This document shows positions 8,391-17,064 of a stretch of DNA of 64,000 nt, one piece after another; the first letter of the stretch is position 1, and each line of letters opens with the position of its first letter. Origin of the DNA: an uncultured Clostridia bacterium (lineage in GTDB: Bacteria; Bacillota; Clostridia; Lachnospirales; CAG-274); assembly GCA_910579745.1 (NCBI GenBank), contig CAJTVH010000004.1, positions 42,010 to 106,009 of the forward strand. The letters are read 5' to 3'. The position numbers and the translations under genes were made by a program. The notes under the pieces are model-generated. The model saw only the letters and a list, made by a program, of their open reading frames with translations. It searched no databases and was not told where the DNA came from.

Positions 8391-9461
8391 ATGAAGATGA
8401 CTTTAAGATGGTTCGGAAGCGGTCATGATTCCGTGACTTTAGAGCAAATACGCCAGATTCCTGGTGTAACGGGTGTAATAACCACTTTATATAATAAACA
8501 GCCTGGTGAGATATGGAATCTCCCGGAAATTTTAGAACTTAAAAATGAGGTTGAAAACGCGGGACTTAAAATTGAGGGAATAGAAAGCGTAAATATACAC
8601 GACTCAATAAAAACAGGCTCTCCTGAAAGAGATAAATATATAGAAAACTATATAATAACTCTTGAAAACCTCGCTAAAGCTGACATACATCTGATCTGCT
8701 ATAATTTTATGCCGGTATTTGACTGGACGCGCTCAAGTCTCGCTAAAAAAAGAACCGATGGCTCAACGGTGTTATCTTATGACCAGGATTTAATAGATAA
8801 AATAAACCCCGAAACAATTTTTAATGAGATAAATTCAAACAGCAACGGATTTACAATGCCAGGATGGGAACCTGAACGTCTTTCAAAAATAAAAGAACTT
8901 TTTGAAACATATAAAGACGTAACCTCGGAAAAACTTTTGGAAAATTTAATATATTTTCTAAACAAAATAAAAGACACGTGTAAAAAAAATAATATAAAAA
9001 TGGCTATTCATCCTGACGACCCTGCGTGGCCCGTATTTGGGCTTCCGAGAATAATAAACTCAAAAGAGAATATACGAAAACTTCTTGAAGGCGTAAACGA
9101 TGATTTCAACGGTTTAACACTTTGTACAGGCTCGCTCGGCTCAAATCCTGAAAATGATATTTGCGATATAATAAAAACCTTCGGAAAACGCATATATTTC
9201 GCTCACATAAGAAATCTTATTCATCACTCAAAAGGAAAATTTGATGAGGCAGCTCATCTTTCCTCTGACGGCTCTTTCGATATGTATGAAATAATGAAAA
9301 CTCTTTATAAAACCAACTTTAACGGTCCCGTACGGCCTGACCATGGACGAGCTATATGGGGAGAAGTGGCAATGCCTGGATATGGATTATATGACAGAGC
9401 GTTAGGAGCCGCCTATCTAAATGGGTTAATAGAAGCTATAGAAAAATCTTCCAAAAAATAA
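8391..9461 (+). CDS. uxuA: mannonate dehydratase
   Basis: UxuA dehydrates D-mannonate to 2-keto-3-deoxygluconate in the glucuronate pathway. The 356-residue protein is full length and collinear with the family: MTLRWFGSGHDSVTLEQIRQ at the N-terminus (partly quoted), VTGVITTLY, ICYNFMPVFDWTRS, MAIHPDDPAWPVFGLPRI (metal-site histidine), CTGSLGSNPEND, YFAHIRN and FNGPVRPDHGR near the C-terminus, supplying the usual metal ligands. GAAAGAAGG lies before the ATG. The uxuB gene follows after 13 bases, so both are likely one transcript, perhaps with the upstream TRAP genes. Confidence 0.96.
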   Translation: MKMTLRWFGSGHDSVTLEQIRQIPGVTGVITTLYNKQPGEIWNLPEILELKNEVENAGLKIEGIESVNIHDSIKTGSPERDKYIENYIITLENLAKADIHLICYNFMPVFDWTRSSLAKKRTDGSTVLSYDQDLIDKINPETIFNEINSNSNGFTMPGWEPERLSKIKELFETYKDVTSEKLLENLIYFLNKIKDTCKKNNIKMAIHPDDPAWPVFGLPRIINSKENIRKLLEGVNDDFNGLTLCTGSLGSNPENDICDIIKTFGKRIYFAHIRNLIHHSKGKFDEAAHLSSDGSFDMYEIMKTLYKTNFNGPVRPDHGRAIWGEVAMPGYGLYDRALGAAYLNGLIEAIEKSSKK

Positions 9462-9474
9462 AAGGAGAAACAAG

Positions 9475-11091
9475 ATGGAATTAAATTTAAAAAATCTTGA
9501 AAATAAAAAATTTTGGGAGGAAAAAGGCTATGTTCTCCCAAAATTTGATATAGACGAAGTTCATAGACAAACTAAACTCTCGCCTCATTGGGTACATTTC
9601 GGGGTCGGAAATATTTTTCGCGCGTTTCCCGCCTCCATATGTCAAAATCTTTTAAATCAGGGGTTAATAGCGACAGGTATAACAGCAGTCGAGGGATATG
9701 ATTATGAGATAATCGAAAAATCAATGAGAAAATATGACAACCTCACAATAAACGTAACATTAAAGTCTGATGGTTCAACAAGTAAAGAAATAATCGCCTC
9801 TATAACGGAATCTTTATGTATGACAAAGGAAAATGAAAATGATATGGAGAGGCTCCGTGAGATTTTCAGAAATGACAGTTTAAAACTTGCCTCATTTACA
9901 ATAACAGAAAAAGGTTATAATTTAAAAGATAAAGACGGTAAATTCCTTAAAAATATAGAAAATGATTTTAAAAACCCTCCGTCAATAGCCGAAAGCTATA
10001 TAGGTAAAGTAACAGCGTTATGTTTTGAGCGTTTTAAACATAAACAGTTGCCTTTAACTCTTTTAAGTATGGATAACTGCTCGCATAACGGCACTAAGCT
10101 CGAGAGAGCGATACTTGAGTTCGCTGAAAACTGGATAAAAAATGATTTTATCGAAAATGACTTTATTGATTATATAAAAGAAAAAATATCATTTCCATGG
10201 TCTATGATAGATAAAATAACTCCCCGCCCCTCAGACAAGGTTTTAAAAATACTCCAAAACGACGGTATAGAAAACATAGACCCTGTTATAACAGAAAAAA
10301 ACACCTATACGGCACCTTTTGTAAATGGAGAGGAAACAGAATATCTTATAGTTGAAAACGATTTTAAAAACGGAAAAATCCCCTTAAATAAAAGCAATAA
10401 AAAAGGTGTTTTGTTTACCGATAAAGAAACTGTGGATAAAACCGAAAAAATGAAAGTCTGTACTTGCTTAAATCCTCTTCACACAACTCTCGCTGTTTTC
10501 GGCTGTCTGCTTTCATACGAAAAAATATCTGAGGAAATGAAAAATCCTGTACTTGTTAAATTAATAAAAAATTTAAGTGAAAAAGAGAGCTTGCCCGTTG
10601 TTATAAATCCAAAAATAATAGATCCATCAGAGTTTTTAAACGAAGTAATAACAGTTAGGTTCCCCAATAATTTTATGCCTGATTCTCCTCAAAGAATAGC
10701 CTGCGACACATCACAAAAATTATCGATAAGATTTGGTGAAACAATAAAAGCTTATTTAAACTCAGAAATTTTTGACTTAAAAGATTTAGAGTATATTCCT
10801 CTTATAATAGCCGGCTGGCTCCGATATTTAACAGGATATAACGATAAAGGCGAAAACTTCGAGTTAAGCCCTGACCCCTATATAGAAACTTTAAAACCGA
10901 TTACAGATGAAATTAAATTTGGGGAAAATAATAACATTGAAAAACCATTAGAAAAAATTCTTTCAAATACATCCATTTTCGGATTGGATTTATGTAAAAC
11001 TTCTCTTTATCCAAAAATAATAAATTATTTTAAAGAATTGAACAGCGGTAAAAATTCCGTTATAAACACTTTGACAAAATATGTTTCTTAA
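9475..11091 (+). CDS. uxuB: fructuronate reductase (mannonate oxidoreductase)
   Basis: A long-chain mannitol dehydrogenase family protein of 538 residues, the length expected for UxuB, which interconverts D-fructuronate and D-mannonate with NADH. The N-terminal Rossmann part carries HWVHFGVGNIFRAFPA; the catalytic domain carries LLSMDNCSHNGTKLE, FPWSMIDKITPRPS and, further on, KVCTCLNPLHTTLAVFGCLL, with the lysine/asparagine/histidine site typical of the family. AAAGGAG precedes the ATG. Its position right after uxuA identifies it as the uronate enzyme rather than a mannitol dehydrogenase. Confidence 0.94.
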   Translation: MELNLKNLENKKFWEEKGYVLPKFDIDEVHRQTKLSPHWVHFGVGNIFRAFPASICQNLLNQGLIATGITAVEGYDYEIIEKSMRKYDNLTINVTLKSDGSTSKEIIASITESLCMTKENENDMERLREIFRNDSLKLASFTITEKGYNLKDKDGKFLKNIENDFKNPPSIAESYIGKVTALCFERFKHKQLPLTLLSMDNCSHNGTKLERAILEFAENWIKNDFIENDFIDYIKEKISFPWSMIDKITPRPSDKVLKILQNDGIENIDPVITEKNTYTAPFVNGEETEYLIVENDFKNGKIPLNKSNKKGVLFTDKETVDKTEKMKVCTCLNPLHTTLAVFGCLLSYEKISEEMKNPVLVKLIKNLSEKESLPVVINPKIIDPSEFLNEVITVRFPNNFMPDSPQRIACDTSQKLSIRFGETIKAYLNSEIFDLKDLEYIPLIIAGWLRYLTGYNDKGENFELSPDPYIETLKPITDEIKFGENNNIEKPLEKILSNTSIFGLDLCKTSLYPKIINYFKELNSGKNSVINTLTKYVS

Positions 11092-11664
11092 TCAAACTTA
11101 TTTCAAAGTCTCATGAAATACCAGTGGATGCGGGAAAAATATTTTTTCAAGATTTCTTAACGTTTTCGGCTCTTAAAAAGCTCCCCATTCGCTGAGATTT
11201 TGAATAAAATATTTTTTTCTTATGGAATTGCTGTAATTACACGATTTCGAAATAAGTCTATTATAATAAACCAATAAAATAATTCCTTTAACTTGAAAAT
11301 AAGCAAAAAGAATTTAGATAAAAATTATTTTTAGTAAGACAATAAAAAGGGAAAATAGTCTATAAACTGTACTGACTGACTTGGACACATAAGTGAAGTT
11401 TTGCGACTATCCGAGAACACAAGCAAAAAGAATTTCTAACCGCTGAACTTATTTATCTTTAAACTGATTAATTATAATTGGCTGTTTTAAAAATTCATTA
11501 TTTGTATAATTTCAACAACTGTCACGAAGTTTTTAGATACTCTACAACAAAAATATTACTATTTTCTGTTCAAAAATAATAAAATATGATATAATGTATA
11601 TATAAAATATCATATATTTATTAATGTTGAGAAAAACATCTTATTTTTGTTGGGAGGAATAATT
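11092..11664. repeat. tandem family D and family A palindromes
   Basis: Two palindromic elements lie side by side. A family D copy at about 11110-11236 has arms around AAAAATATTTTTTCAAGATTT and a right end GGAATTGCTGTAA. A family A copy at about 11271-11481 has arms carrying AAGCAAAAAGAATTT on both sides. The remaining 180 bases are AT-rich and include TATAAT near 11590, a possible -10 for the next gene. No open frame of note. Confidence 0.65.
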
Positions 11665-13122
11665 ATGGAAAATAAATATGACGTAATAATAGTAGGCGCA
11701 GGCCCCGCAGGTATTTTCGCCGGTTATGAGTTAACTTTAAAAGCCCCCCAATTAAAAGTCCTTTTAATTGACAAAGGAAATGATATTTATCATAGGTCGT
11801 GCCCTATATTAAAAGGAAAACTTAAATTATGTCCACACGCTGATTTAAAAAAAGATTACGCCTCATGCAGTCCCTCATGTTCAATAACAGCGGGTTTCGG
11901 CGGAGCTGGTGCGTACAGCGACGGAAAATTCAATATAACGACAGAATTTGGCGGTTGGCTTTCAGACTATATATCAAACGAACGTATTTTAGATTTAATA
12001 CGATACGTTGACCAAATAAACCTCAGACATGGAGCGACGACTGCGCTGACAAATCCCAATACAGAATCAGTCCGCCTTATAGAAAAAAAGGTTTACGGCG
12101 CTGGCTTAAAACTTTTAAAAGCAAACGTACGGCACTTAGGAACAGAGAACAATATACAAATATTAAAAAATATTTTTGAGTATTTAAAAGGGAAAATTAC
12201 AATGCTGTTTAAAACAGAGGTAAAAACAGTAATAACAAAAAAAGATAATAATGGTGAAAAAATAGATGGAGTTGAAATCGAAAACGGTGATAAATATTAC
12301 GCTGAAAATATAGTAATAGCACCAGGACGAGACGGCGCTAAATGGCTCGGTCATATATTAAAGGAAAAAGGACTCTCTTTGTACAATAACCAGGTTGACA
12401 TAGGGGTTCGTGTGGAAACGTCTGATATAATTATGAGAGAAATAAATGAAAATCTTTATGAGGGAAAATTTTTATTTAACACATCTGTAGGAACACAAGT
12501 AAGGACTTTTTGCAGCAATCCGTCGGGACATGTCGTAATAGAAAATCATTCTGGAGTAATAGCGGCTAACGGCCATTCATTTTCCGACAAAGCGTTAGGT
12601 TCTCAAAATACAAACTTCGCGTTGCTTGTATCGCATAAATTCTCTGAACCGTTTAATAAACCAAATGAATACGCCATAGAAATATGTAAACGGGCAAACG
12701 ATCTCTCAAATGGAAGCGTAATAATTCAAAAATTCGGCGATATAGAAAGAGGAAGGCGCTCCACTGAAAAAAGGATAAAAGAGGGCTTCGTCGCCCCAAC
12801 ACTAAAAGAGGCTATTCCTGGAGATTTAGGTCTTGTTCTTCCGTATAACACAATGAAAAGCATTATAGAAATGATATACGCTCTCGATAAAGTTACTCCG
12901 GGAATAGCCTCAGAACACACTCTGTTTTACGGAGTAGAGGCAAAATTTTATTCCGCCAGGCCAAAGCTCTCAAATACGTTGGAAACAGAAATAAAAGGTT
13001 TATACTGCGGAGGTGACGGGGCCGGCATAACAAGGGGATTAGCTCAGGCTGGGGCGGCGGGTGTGTTAATTTCCCGTTCAATTATAGCTTCTCTTAGCAA
13101 AAGCTCTGACACTATCTTATAG
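11665..13122 (+). CDS. FAD-dependent dehydrogenase (COG2509 type)
   Basis: A 485-residue cytoplasmic flavoprotein. The dinucleotide-binding motif VGAGPAGIFAGYEL sits at residues about 10-23. It is followed by the family's cysteine-rich stretch (CPILKGKLKLCPH, then CSPSCSITAGFGGAGAYSDGK) and later GRDGAKWL and CGGDGAGITRGLAQAG near the C-terminus. This matches the uncharacterised COG2509 family; the substrate is not known. The ATG at 11665 has GGGAGGA 7 bases upstream and is preferred to an ATG-like start 18 bases earlier. The stop codon TAG lies within the first bases (TATAGTCAA) of a family A palindrome, so the last residues may have been altered by that insertion. Confidence 0.88.
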   Translation: MENKYDVIIVGAGPAGIFAGYELTLKAPQLKVLLIDKGNDIYHRSCPILKGKLKLCPHADLKKDYASCSPSCSITAGFGGAGAYSDGKFNITTEFGGWLSDYISNERILDLIRYVDQINLRHGATTALTNPNTESVRLIEKKVYGAGLKLLKANVRHLGTENNIQILKNIFEYLKGKITMLFKTEVKTVITKKDNNGEKIDGVEIENGDKYYAENIVIAPGRDGAKWLGHILKEKGLSLYNNQVDIGVRVETSDIIMREINENLYEGKFLFNTSVGTQVRTFCSNPSGHVVIENHSGVIAANGHSFSDKALGSQNTNFALLVSHKFSEPFNKPNEYAIEICKRANDLSNGSVIIQKFGDIERGRRSTEKRIKEGFVAPTLKEAIPGDLGLVLPYNTMKSIIEMIYALDKVTPGIASEHTLFYGVEAKFYSARPKLSNTLETEIKGLYCGGDGAGITRGLAQAGAAGVLISRSIIASLSKSSDTIL

Positions 13123-13281
13123 TCAAACAACTTAAAAACAAATAAATTCGGTGGCTGAAAATACTTTTTGCTGTGTTAGCGTCAGTCAGCATAGGACTGT
13201 GGCTATGCTCTCCCTCTGCTAACTTGTAAAAATAATTTTCAGCTCACCTCTTTTTGCTCATTTTAAAGTTATTTGACTATA
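13118..13281. repeat. family A palindromic element, 164 bp
   Basis: Bounded by TATAGTCAAACAACTTAAAA and the inverted TTTTAAAGTTATTTGACTATA (first 20 bases quoted). Inside, GGCTGAAAAT on the left pairs with ATTTTCAGCTC on the right. It begins inside the stop codon of the upstream flavoprotein gene. Confidence 0.85.
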
Positions 13282-13310
13282 AATAATTAATGTTTCCGCC
13301 ATTTATATAT

Positions 13311-13355
13311 AAAAAACTGTTTAAAAATTTTGATAAAATTTTTAAACAGTTTTTT
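13311..13355. terminator. bidirectional terminator between convergent genes
   Basis: A 21-bp stem with three-base loop; AAAAAACTGTTT on one side pairs with AAACAGTTTTTT on the other, giving a U tract on either strand. It sits between the flavoprotein gene and the convergent VanW gene. Confidence 0.85.
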
Positions 13356-13356
13356 T

Positions 13357-15075
13357 CTACATAGAAGAATTTATACTATCAACATCATTCGGCGAAACAA
13401 TCAAATCGTCCGTAAAATTCTCATTCATATCAGTGTCAATATTCGTGTCAGTACCAATATTTGAGTTAACGCCTTCATTTTCATCAGGCGGCGTCGGTTC
13501 TGTAACAGTATGCGCTTCCTGAGAATTACTCGTTACATTGTCATTTGTCGCCTGTTCATTTTTTCCGGTTTCAGACTTTTTCTTATTTTTCTGACTTTCA
13601 TTATTTACAGTTGTAGGCATGGATACAGGCTCTGTCGCCGCTTCCGTCACAACCGCTTTCGCCGTCGTGCTTTCATCAAGTTTAACCTCAACCGGCACGC
13701 CGTTTCCATTATCTTTTATATTTTTATAAACGCTTCTTGAAAGATAAACCTTTTCAATAAATTTTCCGTCTTGATAAACCTCTTTATACGTTTTATAAGC
13801 TCCTCCTGTAAAAGTGTTCTTAAACTCAAGAGTTCTGTTAGGAGAATGAATTTCCTTTCCATAAAGAGTAATGGATACCTGGTTGCCTGTTAGTCCGCTC
13901 TCTATGTACACAGGAACAGACGTGTCATTCTTAAATTTAAAATCAATATAATCCCCAGCTAAAGTAGCGTCAAACCCTCTTGGAACATATCCAACCGTAA
14001 GTGAATGATTAGATCTCTCAACAACATCAAGCTCCGCCCGTAAAACAGCGTTGTACAATGTTGATGACACTTGGCAGACTCCTCCGCCGTAATCCTGGTC
14101 AAGCTTACCGTTTATATATGCTCCGGCGAGTTTATATCCATTCTCAGGAGTGCTTTCACCAAAACACTCGTTTGTTGAAAAAACCTCGCCCGGATTAATA
14201 ATCTTTCCATTTAAACGGGAAGCGGCAACTCGCATGTTAATAACCCTTCCCGAACTGCCGCTTCCTGAGTATTTTGTACTGTATTTTCCTATAACATCTT
14301 TAACCTGTGAAAGTTGCGCCTTCGTAACATTTGCCTGAATTTCTTTCACAGGTGTCTCTATCTCCTTTGTAGGCGTATGAATTGTTAATCCGTCTCCCTC
14401 GCCTATTGTAATATATTCCACAACCGTGTCAACGGCTCTGTCCAAATCAAGTTCACGTCCATTTTCCTCCGCCGTAGTTGTAAAACCACTGCCGTCCTTT
14501 TTTAGGGTAGCGTCCTTCGGCGGTATATAAACTTTATCTTTAAGTCCCTTTTCAAGTTCGCTTCGGATTGTCGTGACAGTTTCCTCAGGTAAATTTCCCT
14601 CGTCAGTCAAATAATCAATGTCAAAAGAATAAACATCATTAATTTTTAACCTCTCATATAACTCATATCTTTCCTCAACACTGCCCTCTCTCGCGTAATT
14701 ATACGCCTTTTCCACAGCTCCCTCTATATCAAGCTTAACATTAAACTGTTTATAAGTAAATTTAACTTCCTCGTCGTCAATAATAAACGTTATCTCATTT
14801 TGGTCAAAGGGTTCCTGAGCGTCTCGCTGGAGTTTTTTTATGGCGTCTTCTTTTTTCATTCCTCCTATATTCACACCATTCGCGAGTATATTCGGATAAA
14901 TTGTGTCAACGTCAAGAACATCTCTCATTTCCTTAGTGTTGGAAAACCACAAAACCCATGATATAATTCCGATAATCGCCGCCACGGCGAAAACAGCTCC
15001 AATAACAATCATAATCTTGACTTTTGCGGTACTTTTCGCCGCTCCCGTTCCTTTTTTCATACCGCGTTTTTCCAT
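13357..15075 (-). CDS. VanW family surface protein
   Basis: A 572-residue membrane-anchored protein. A basic N-terminus precedes one membrane segment (about residues 20-45). Then come YoaR-type putative peptidoglycan-binding repeats (residues about 60-250), the VanW domain with VCQVSSTLYNAVLRAEL and HSLTVGYVPRGFD, and a G5-like segment (TYKEVYQDGKFIEKVYLS). The last 110 residues are a low-complexity Thr/Ser/Glu/Asn-rich tail. VanW proteins are widespread in Clostridia; despite the name, most have no link to vancomycin resistance and their role in the envelope is unclear. GGAGGT precedes the ATG. It is monocistronic, ending just after a shared terminator. Confidence 0.9.
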   Translation of the reverse strand: MEKRGMKKGTGAAKSTAKVKIMIVIGAVFAVAAIIGIISWVLWFSNTKEMRDVLDVDTIYPNILANGVNIGGMKKEDAIKKLQRDAQEPFDQNEITFIIDDEEVKFTYKQFNVKLDIEGAVEKAYNYAREGSVEERYELYERLKINDVYSFDIDYLTDEGNLPEETVTTIRSELEKGLKDKVYIPPKDATLKKDGSGFTTTAEENGRELDLDRAVDTVVEYITIGEGDGLTIHTPTKEIETPVKEIQANVTKAQLSQVKDVIGKYSTKYSGSGSSGRVINMRVAASRLNGKIINPGEVFSTNECFGESTPENGYKLAGAYINGKLDQDYGGGVCQVSSTLYNAVLRAELDVVERSNHSLTVGYVPRGFDATLAGDYIDFKFKNDTSVPVYIESGLTGNQVSITLYGKEIHSPNRTLEFKNTFTGGAYKTYKEVYQDGKFIEKVYLSRSVYKNIKDNGNGVPVEVKLDESTTAKAVVTEAATEPVSMPTTVNNESQKNKKKSETGKNEQATNDNVTSNSQEAHTVTEPTPPDENEGVNSNIGTDTNIDTDMNENFTDDLIVSPNDVDSINSSM

Positions 15076-15775
15076 ATTTATACCTCCATAAAAAGCAAAT
15101 ATATCAAACTAATAATAAAGTAATATACACTAATATAACGCTACAATATATCAAATTAAACTTTAATTGATAAAAAACAACCTTTTATTAAAACCACACG
15201 TTAAATTATACACTATTTTTTTTAAAAAATCCACACATTTTTTTATTTTTTATATTATTTTTATATGTCAATAACCTTATAAATAAATTTATAGAAAAAA
15301 TCATAAAAACATCAACAAAATTAAAGAATATTATATAAAAAATAATTATATATCGCCGCCTTTATAGTATGCTCTGTACATATGTTAATTTTAAGCCACA
15401 ATACACAATAACGCTAATCTCAATTCAAACAGCAAAATTATATTTCGAGAAAACAATCGAAAATAAAAAATACTTTGCTTTTTATAAGTCTAAAATATAC
15501 AAAAAATTGTGAAAAATAAAACAAACACACTTCAAATTTGTTTTATTTTTTAATAATTTTTTTGTGTATGTTCTAGTTTTAAGACAGCGCCTAAATAGAA
15601 TTACTTTATATATAAAATATTTTTCCGTCCACACTGATTTTACTTTTTAATCTTTTATGTACATCGATTTATTTTTCATAATTTCTTGAGGACTTTTTTC
15701 ACCGGAAAAATAACTTAACCTCGTAAAAGCCTGCTACAAATCATAAACAAATGTCATATAATTTCTAAATACACG
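15076..15775. repeat. 700-bp AT-rich gap with family C palindrome
   Basis: A palindrome at about 15488-15582 has arms built on AAAAATAAAACAAA and TTTGTTTTATTTTTTAAT, and outer ends GTCTAAAATATAC and GTATGTTCTAGTTTTAAGAC. This is the family C pattern. The rest is very AT-rich with no gene that I can support. Confidence 0.55.
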
Positions 15776-16363
15776 TCAATTAGACCTTCCCTCTTTTATT
15801 CCCTCCGCTCTAAAAACAGACTTTATCGTAAGAAAAAAAATTTTCAAGTCAAGCCAAAAACTAATATTTTTGACATATTCCCCGTCAAATTCCGCCTTTT
15901 TTTCTATTTCTATCTCGTCTCTCCCATTTACCTGGGCCAGTCCCGTAAGCCCTGGAAGACAATCGTTCGCCCCAAACTTATCTCTTTGCTTAATAAGATC
16001 ATATTGATTCCATAAAGCGGGTCTTGGACCTATTATACTCATATCTCCCTTAATGATATTAAAGAGCTGCGGAAGTTCATCAATACTTGTTCTTCTAAAA
16101 AAAGCTCCAGATTTTGTAATATAACTTTTAGGGTCCGATAAAAGGTGAGTCGGAACGTTTTTGGGAGTGTCAGCCCTCATTGTTCTAAATTTATAAATAT
16201 AAAATTCCTTTTTGTTTTTCCCTATTCTTTTTTGCTTAAAAATAATCGGTCCTTTTGACTCACACTTTATAATAACAGAAAAAATAACCATCGGCACAGC
16301 GAAAACGATAAGGGCTGAAACAGACAAAAAAATATCCAAAAATCTTTTAATATATTTGTACAT
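15776..16363 (-). CDS. sugar transferase, polyprenyl-phosphate phosphoglycosyltransferase
   Basis: The 195-residue protein is a short, single-helix phosphoglycosyl transferase of the bacterial sugar transferase family (PglC/WcaJ catalytic core). Such enzymes move a sugar phosphate from a nucleotide sugar to undecaprenyl phosphate, the first membrane step of capsule or glycan building. The N-terminal hydrophobic helix spans residues 8-30, followed by GPIIFKQKRIGKNKKEFYIYK (partly), FRTMR, RRTSIDELPQLFNIIKGDMS with the catalytic Asp-Glu pair, IGPRP and LPGLTGLAQVNGRDEI. AGAGGT precedes the ATG. It belongs functionally with the CapD-like and ligase genes upstream although long spacers separate them. 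Confidence 0.93.
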   Translation of the reverse strand: MYKYIKRFLDIFLSVSALIVFAVPMVIFSVIIKCESKGPIIFKQKRIGKNKKEFYIYKFRTMRADTPKNVPTHLLSDPKSYITKSGAFFRRTSIDELPQLFNIIKGDMSIIGPRPALWNQYDLIKQRDKFGANDCLPGLTGLAQVNGRDEIEIEKKAEFDGEYVKNISFWLDLKIFFLTIKSVFRAEGIKEGRSN

Positions 16364-17064
16364 AAAAATACCTCTTTATATTTAATAGACAACTAATTTT
16401 TAATGACCTATAGGCACTTACCTAAAATTAATTTATCTCCTGTAATCGTAAATCATTAATTTTAAACATATATAAAAACCTCTCGCTCTAAGTTAAATAA
16501 TATAAATTCTCAACTACTTAAACTTTAATACTAAATCCTATTTACATCAATTCCAGAATAAATAAAAGATAGAAAAAATATTTTATTCAATATTTCTTTA
16601 CATTTTGGGCCTAAAAAAACAAACCGACTTTAGCTAAGCAAAAGCGCTGATATGGATAAAATATTCTTTTCTTAATTATGCCAGAATTGCCGCAAGGAAC
16701 TTATAAATTTATAACAATCCAATTTAAAAATGAACAAAAGGAGACGAGATAAAAATTATTTTCGCGAGGCACTTGAAAAATAGCGTAGCCAAAAACCCGC
16801 GCTGACTGCCATCAACACAACGAAAATAATTTTTAGCCGCGGAACTTGTTTGTTTTTAGGTTTAATTGCTTAATTTAAATTACATTATGTTTAAAAAATA
16901 AAATAAACAGAAAAAATTATGAAAAACAAAATAATAGCCATCTCCCTAAAATACATTTATTTTATTTCTCACAATTTTTTGATTAAGTATTTTTTAAGTT
17001 AAAAAACGCTAATATTGCGTAAAATTTACTTCCTACAATAAAATATATTATATATATTAGCGTT
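16364..17064. repeat. 701-bp gap with family D, A and C palindromes in series
   Basis: Three elements follow each other. Family D spans about 16548-16691 (ends CAATTCCAGAATAA and inverted CCAGAATTGCCGC, with AAAATATTTTATTC on both arms). Family A spans about 16714-16871 (AAAAATTATTTTCGCG and inverted CGAAAATAATTTTTAGCCGC). A degenerate family C copy lies at about 16885-16995. No gene is seen. Confidence 0.65.
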
